NCBI GenBank assembly: GCA_947454135.1
Contig: CANGJI010000013.1
Location: 1-52,253, forward strand
Length of the DNA: 52,253 bases
Direction: 5' to 3'
DNA from: Sphingomonadaceae bacterium
GTDB lineage: Bacteria; Pseudomonadota; Alphaproteobacteria; Sphingomonadales; Sphingomonadaceae
Under the pieces are notes generated by a model that saw only the letters and a list, made by a program, of their open reading frames with translations, searched no databases and had not been told where the DNA came from. Positions 50,001 to 52,253 of the stretch are shown piece by piece (the first letter of the stretch is position 1; each line of letters starts with the position of its first letter). The position numbers and the translations under genes are program-made.

Positions 50001-50118
50001 ATTTGCGCGCACGGGCTTGCTGGCCCCTTGACCGCATGGCCCCCACAGGGGCACACCCCGTGCCGTACTGGGCCCGCCCGGGTCCGGTCGGCAGGCTGAC
50101 TACAAAAAAGGAGAGGCC

Positions 50119-50493
50119 ATGTTTTCGCACGTGATGCTCGGCAGCAACGATATCGAGCGCTCGAAGAAGTTCTATGATGCCGTGTTCGCCGCATTCGGTG
50201 GCCCCGCCGGGATCATCGATCCGGCCGGCCGTCTGGTCTATATGCACAACGGCGGCATCTTCCTCCTGACCAAGCCGATCAACGGCGCGCCCGCTTGCGG
50301 GGCCAACGGCGGCACCATCGGCTTCGCGATGACCCCGGAACAGGCCAACGCCTGGCACGATGCCGGCGTCGCCAATGGCGGCACCACCTGCGAAGATCCG
50401 CCGGGGCCGCGTGAAGGTTCGCCGTACTACCTCGCCTACCTCCGCGATCCGGATGGCAACAAGCTGTGCGCGCTGCACGTGATCGGCAGCTGA
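50119..50493 (+). CDS. VOC-family (glyoxalase/bleomycin-resistance-like) protein
   Basis: This 124-residue single VOC-domain protein begins MFSHVMLGSNDIERSKKFYD, with GGTIGFAM and YYLAYLRDPDGNKLCALH. His4 and Glu-type metal positions are partly visible (SHVMLG; the C-terminal CALHV). It has AAAGGAG upstream and precedes S-formylglutathione hydrolase by 12 bases, so a glutathione-linked detoxification role is possible. The substrate is unknown. Confidence 0.88.
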   Translation: MFSHVMLGSNDIERSKKFYDAVFAAFGGPAGIIDPAGRLVYMHNGGIFLLTKPINGAPACGANGGTIGFAMTPEQANAWHDAGVANGGTTCEDPPGPREGSPYYLAYLRDPDGNKLCALHVIGS

Positions 50494-50505
50494 GGCAGGA
50501 TACCA

Positions 50506-51363
50506 ATGGCGCCTGATTCCACGTTCGAGACCGTTTCGACCAGCAAGGCCCACGGCGGCACGCTCGGCGTTTATCGGCACCAATCCACCGCGACGGGGAC
50601 GGGAATGACCTTTTCGGTCTTCCTGCCCCCGCAGGCGGAGGCCGGCGGGAAACTGCCGGTGCTGTTCTACCTCTCGGGGCTCACCTGCACGCACGCCAAC
50701 GTGACGGACAAGGGCGAATATCGCCGGGCCTGCGCAGAGCATGGCCTGATCTTCGTCGCCCCTGATACCAGCCCGCGCGGCGAGGGCGTGGCGGACGATG
50801 CCGAAGGGGCCTACGATTTCGGCCTTGGCGCGGGCTTCTACGTCAACGCGACCGAGGAACCCTTCGCGGCCCACTACCGCATGTGGGACTATGTGGTGCA
50901 GGAGCTCCCTGCGCTGATCGAGGAGCATTTCCCGATCGATCCGGCGCGCATGGGGATCACCGGCCACTCGATGGGTGGCCACGGCGCGCTCACCATCGGC
51001 CTTACCCATCCGGACAAGTTCAAGTCGCTCTCCGCCTTCGCGCCCATCGTCGCGCCGGGGCAAGTGCCGTGGGGCCACAAGGCGCTCGGCGGCTACCTCG
51101 GACAGGACCGCGCAGCCTGGCGCGCGCATGACGCGACCGCGCTGGTGGAAGACGGCAAGCGCCCGGCAGGCGCCATCCTCGTCGATCAGGGCGGTGCCGA
51201 TGGTTTCCTCGCGGAACAGCTGCGGCCCGAATTGTTCGAGGCGGCCTGCACGGCGGCAGGTGTCGACCTGACGCTGCGCATCCAGCCCGGTTACGACCAC
51301 AGCTACAACTTCATCTCGACCTTCATGGACGATCACATCCGCTGGCACGCCGAGCGGCTCTAA
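50506..51363 (+). CDS. fghA: S-formylglutathione hydrolase
   Basis: This 285-residue esterase-D-family hydrolase splits S-formylglutathione into formate and glutathione in formaldehyde oxidation. Family features are LPVLFYLSGLTCTHANVTDK, the nucleophile motif GHSMGGHGAL (Ser155), DQGGADGFL with the likely acid Asp, and GYDHSYNFISTF with the catalytic His. The glutathione-dependent formaldehyde dehydrogenase gene that usually accompanies it is not in the window. Confidence 0.95.
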   Translation: MAPDSTFETVSTSKAHGGTLGVYRHQSTATGTGMTFSVFLPPQAEAGGKLPVLFYLSGLTCTHANVTDKGEYRRACAEHGLIFVAPDTSPRGEGVADDAEGAYDFGLGAGFYVNATEEPFAAHYRMWDYVVQELPALIEEHFPIDPARMGITGHSMGGHGALTIGLTHPDKFKSLSAFAPIVAPGQVPWGHKALGGYLGQDRAAWRAHDATALVEDGKRPAGAILVDQGGADGFLAEQLRPELFEAACTAAGVDLTLRIQPGYDHSYNFISTFMDDHIRWHAERL

Positions 51364-51376
51364 CGTCCGAGGCAAT

Positions 51377-51422
51377 CGTCATTGCGAGCGTAGCGCAGCA
51401 AGGCGGTACGCTCGCAATGACG
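51377..51422. repeat. Perfect 16-bp inverted repeat between convergent fghA and nusB
   Basis: The arm CGTCATTGCGAGCGTA (51377-51392) is exactly complementary to 51407-51422 with a 14-base loop. The attgcgagcg core resembles a widespread dispersed intergenic palindrome of proteobacteria (from memory). Lying between convergent genes it could act as a bidirectional terminator, although no T tract follows. Confidence 0.75.
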
Positions 51423-51438
51423 AATTTGCGGCAGCGCC

Positions 51439-51909
51439 TTACTTGCGCACGTCCTTCGCCACCGCATCGAGCAGCCCGTTGACGAACTTCGTCTCGCGCG
51501 CATCGAAGAAGGCGTGGGCGACATCGAGGTATTCGCCGATTACCGTGCCGACGCTGATATCGGCGCGCGCCATCAGTTCATAGGCACCGGCGCGCAGGAT
51601 CTGGAGCATGGTGCGGTCGAGCCGGGTGATCGACCAGCCGTCCGCGAGGCGGGCGGTGAGGAGGCCGTCGATCTCGTCACGCCTTGCGGCAACTCCGCGC
51701 ACGATATCGTCGAAGAACGCGACGTCGGCGGCGTGGTACTGGTCGTCCTCGATCTCGGCACCGAGGCGGTGCATGTGGAACTCGTCGAGCAGCAGGTGCA
51801 GCTGCGGCTGTTCCATTTCGAGCTGATAGAGCGCCTGCACGGCGGCGAGCCGCGCGGCGGAGCGGGCGGTCAGGCGCCCCTGCTTGTTGCTGCCAACGGG
51901 ACGCGTCAT
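51439..51909 (-). CDS. nusB: Transcription antitermination factor NusB
   Basis: This 156-residue RNA-binding protein, with NusE, nucleates rRNA antitermination complexes. Features are RSAARLAAVQALYQLEMEQP, DRTMLQILRAGAYELMARAD, VIGEYLDVAHAFFDARETKF and VNGLLDAVAK. The start overlaps the hisD stop by ATGA, so it is read through from hisD. Confidence 0.96.
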   Translation of the reverse strand: MTRPVGSNKQGRLTARSAARLAAVQALYQLEMEQPQLHLLLDEFHMHRLGAEIEDDQYHAADVAFFDDIVRGVAARRDEIDGLLTARLADGWSITRLDRTMLQILRAGAYELMARADISVGTVIGEYLDVAHAFFDARETKFVNGLLDAVAKDVRK

Positions 51910-52253
51910 ATTCCAAGCCTCAGTTCGATGGAGCGGGCATGGGCGGCAAGGCCCTCCGCTTCGGCAAGCGCAACAGCAGCCGGGCCCACTGCGCCAAGCG
52001 AACCTTCGCGTAACCCGAGGAAACTTGTGCGCTTCATGAAATCGAGCACGGACAGGCCCGAGGCAAAGCGTGCGCGCCGCCCGGTGGGGAGTACGTGGTT
52101 CGGACCAGCGACATAATCGCCGATGGCCTCCGGAGTGTATCGACCAAGGAACACCGAGCCCGCATGGCGGATACCCGCGAACAGGGCCTCGGGATCGTCA
52201 GTCGCAATCTCGACGTGTTCGGCCGCGAGCGCATTGGCGAGGCCGGGGGCTTC
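51906..52253 (-). CDS. hisD: Histidinol dehydrogenase, C-terminal part
   Basis: The frame enters from the right edge and stops at 51906. The visible 115 residues include IRHAGSVFLGRYTPEAIGDY, GPNHVLPTGRRARFASGLSV and DFMKRTS, characteristic of HisD, the last enzyme of histidine synthesis. The catalytic Glu/His and Zn residues around the family centre lie mostly outside the window. ATGA coupling to nusB is seen. Confidence 0.95.
   Translation of the reverse strand, partial: EAPGLANALAAEHVEIATDDPEALFAGIRHAGSVFLGRYTPEAIGDYVAGPNHVLPTGRRARFASGLSVLDFMKRTSFLGLREGSLGAVGPAAVALAEAEGLAAHARSIELRLGI

Noticed and set aside
1..52253. CRISPR array, rRNA genes or intact insertion sequences
   Set aside because: No regularly spaced repeats with variable spacers, no rRNA-like stretches and no transposase frame with terminal inverted repeats were seen.

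Overview
The window looks like a chromosomal segment of a GC-rich alphaproteobacterium of the Sphingomonadales, most likely Novosphingobium or a close relative. This rests on remembered family resemblance, not on a search. The signs are tandem UrcA-family genes (typical of sphingomonads), a large TonB-dependent receptor beside P450, Baeyer-Villiger and acyl-CoA ligase genes, many ATGA/TGATG-coupled genes, and a BchE-BchJ pair suggesting present or past aerobic anoxygenic phototrophy.

Layout. (1) 1-7548: a LysR gene cut by the window edge, divergent from a glycolate/glyoxylate operon glcB-glcD-glcE-glcF-glcG; a REP-like repeat separates glcB and glcD. (2) 7553-9280: a secreted sugar-dehydrogenase-type beta-propeller fused to cytochrome c, convergent with glcG. 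(3) 9401-13665: a decayed 4.3-kb integrative island on the 3' end of tRNA-Gly(CCC). It holds an internally deleted integrase, an AlpA-type regulator, a split RepB-like primase, a truncated AIPR (abortive infection) gene and paired integrase arm-type repeats at both ends. (4) 13879-19504: LysR, FUSC, DUF1656, HlyD and outer-membrane factor genes forming an aaeXAB-like efflux system, followed by tRNA-Thr(CGT). (5) 19745-23407: two glutathione-transferase-fold enzymes, then bchE-bchJ with a TGTC-N10-GACA (PpsR/CrtJ-type) site just before bchE.

(6) 23477-36267: a catabolic region with Fe-type alcohol dehydrogenase, TetR, acyl-CoA ligase, P450, TonB receptor, HAPMO-like Baeyer-Villiger monooxygenase, a beta-lactamase-fold esterase and a SARP/TolB/TPR regulator. 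The enzymes fit uptake, hydroxylation, ketone-to-ester oxidation, ester hydrolysis and CoA activation of a hydrophobic substrate. (7) 36289-43661 (minus strand): a tightly overlapping, unrecognised operon of a phytoene-desaturase-like flavoprotein, an unknown Ala/Pro-rich protein, a polyprenyl diphosphate synthase, a saccharopine-dehydrogenase-like reductase and two acetoacetate-decarboxylase-like proteins. This is the best candidate for an undescribed system. Its first gene has no ATG/GTG/TTG start and seems to begin at a CTG overlapping the stop of a 16-codon leader (CTGA overlap). (8) 43813-44800: two urcA genes with similar promoters and terminators. (9) 45117-50000: an EmrB/EmrA/outer-membrane-factor efflux operon with a divergent TetR. 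(10) 50119-52253: a VOC protein, S-formylglutathione hydrolase, a 16-bp-arm hairpin, nusB and the 3' part of hisD.

All calls come from reading sequence and translations by eye. Family assignments are from motif recognition, and no database search was run.
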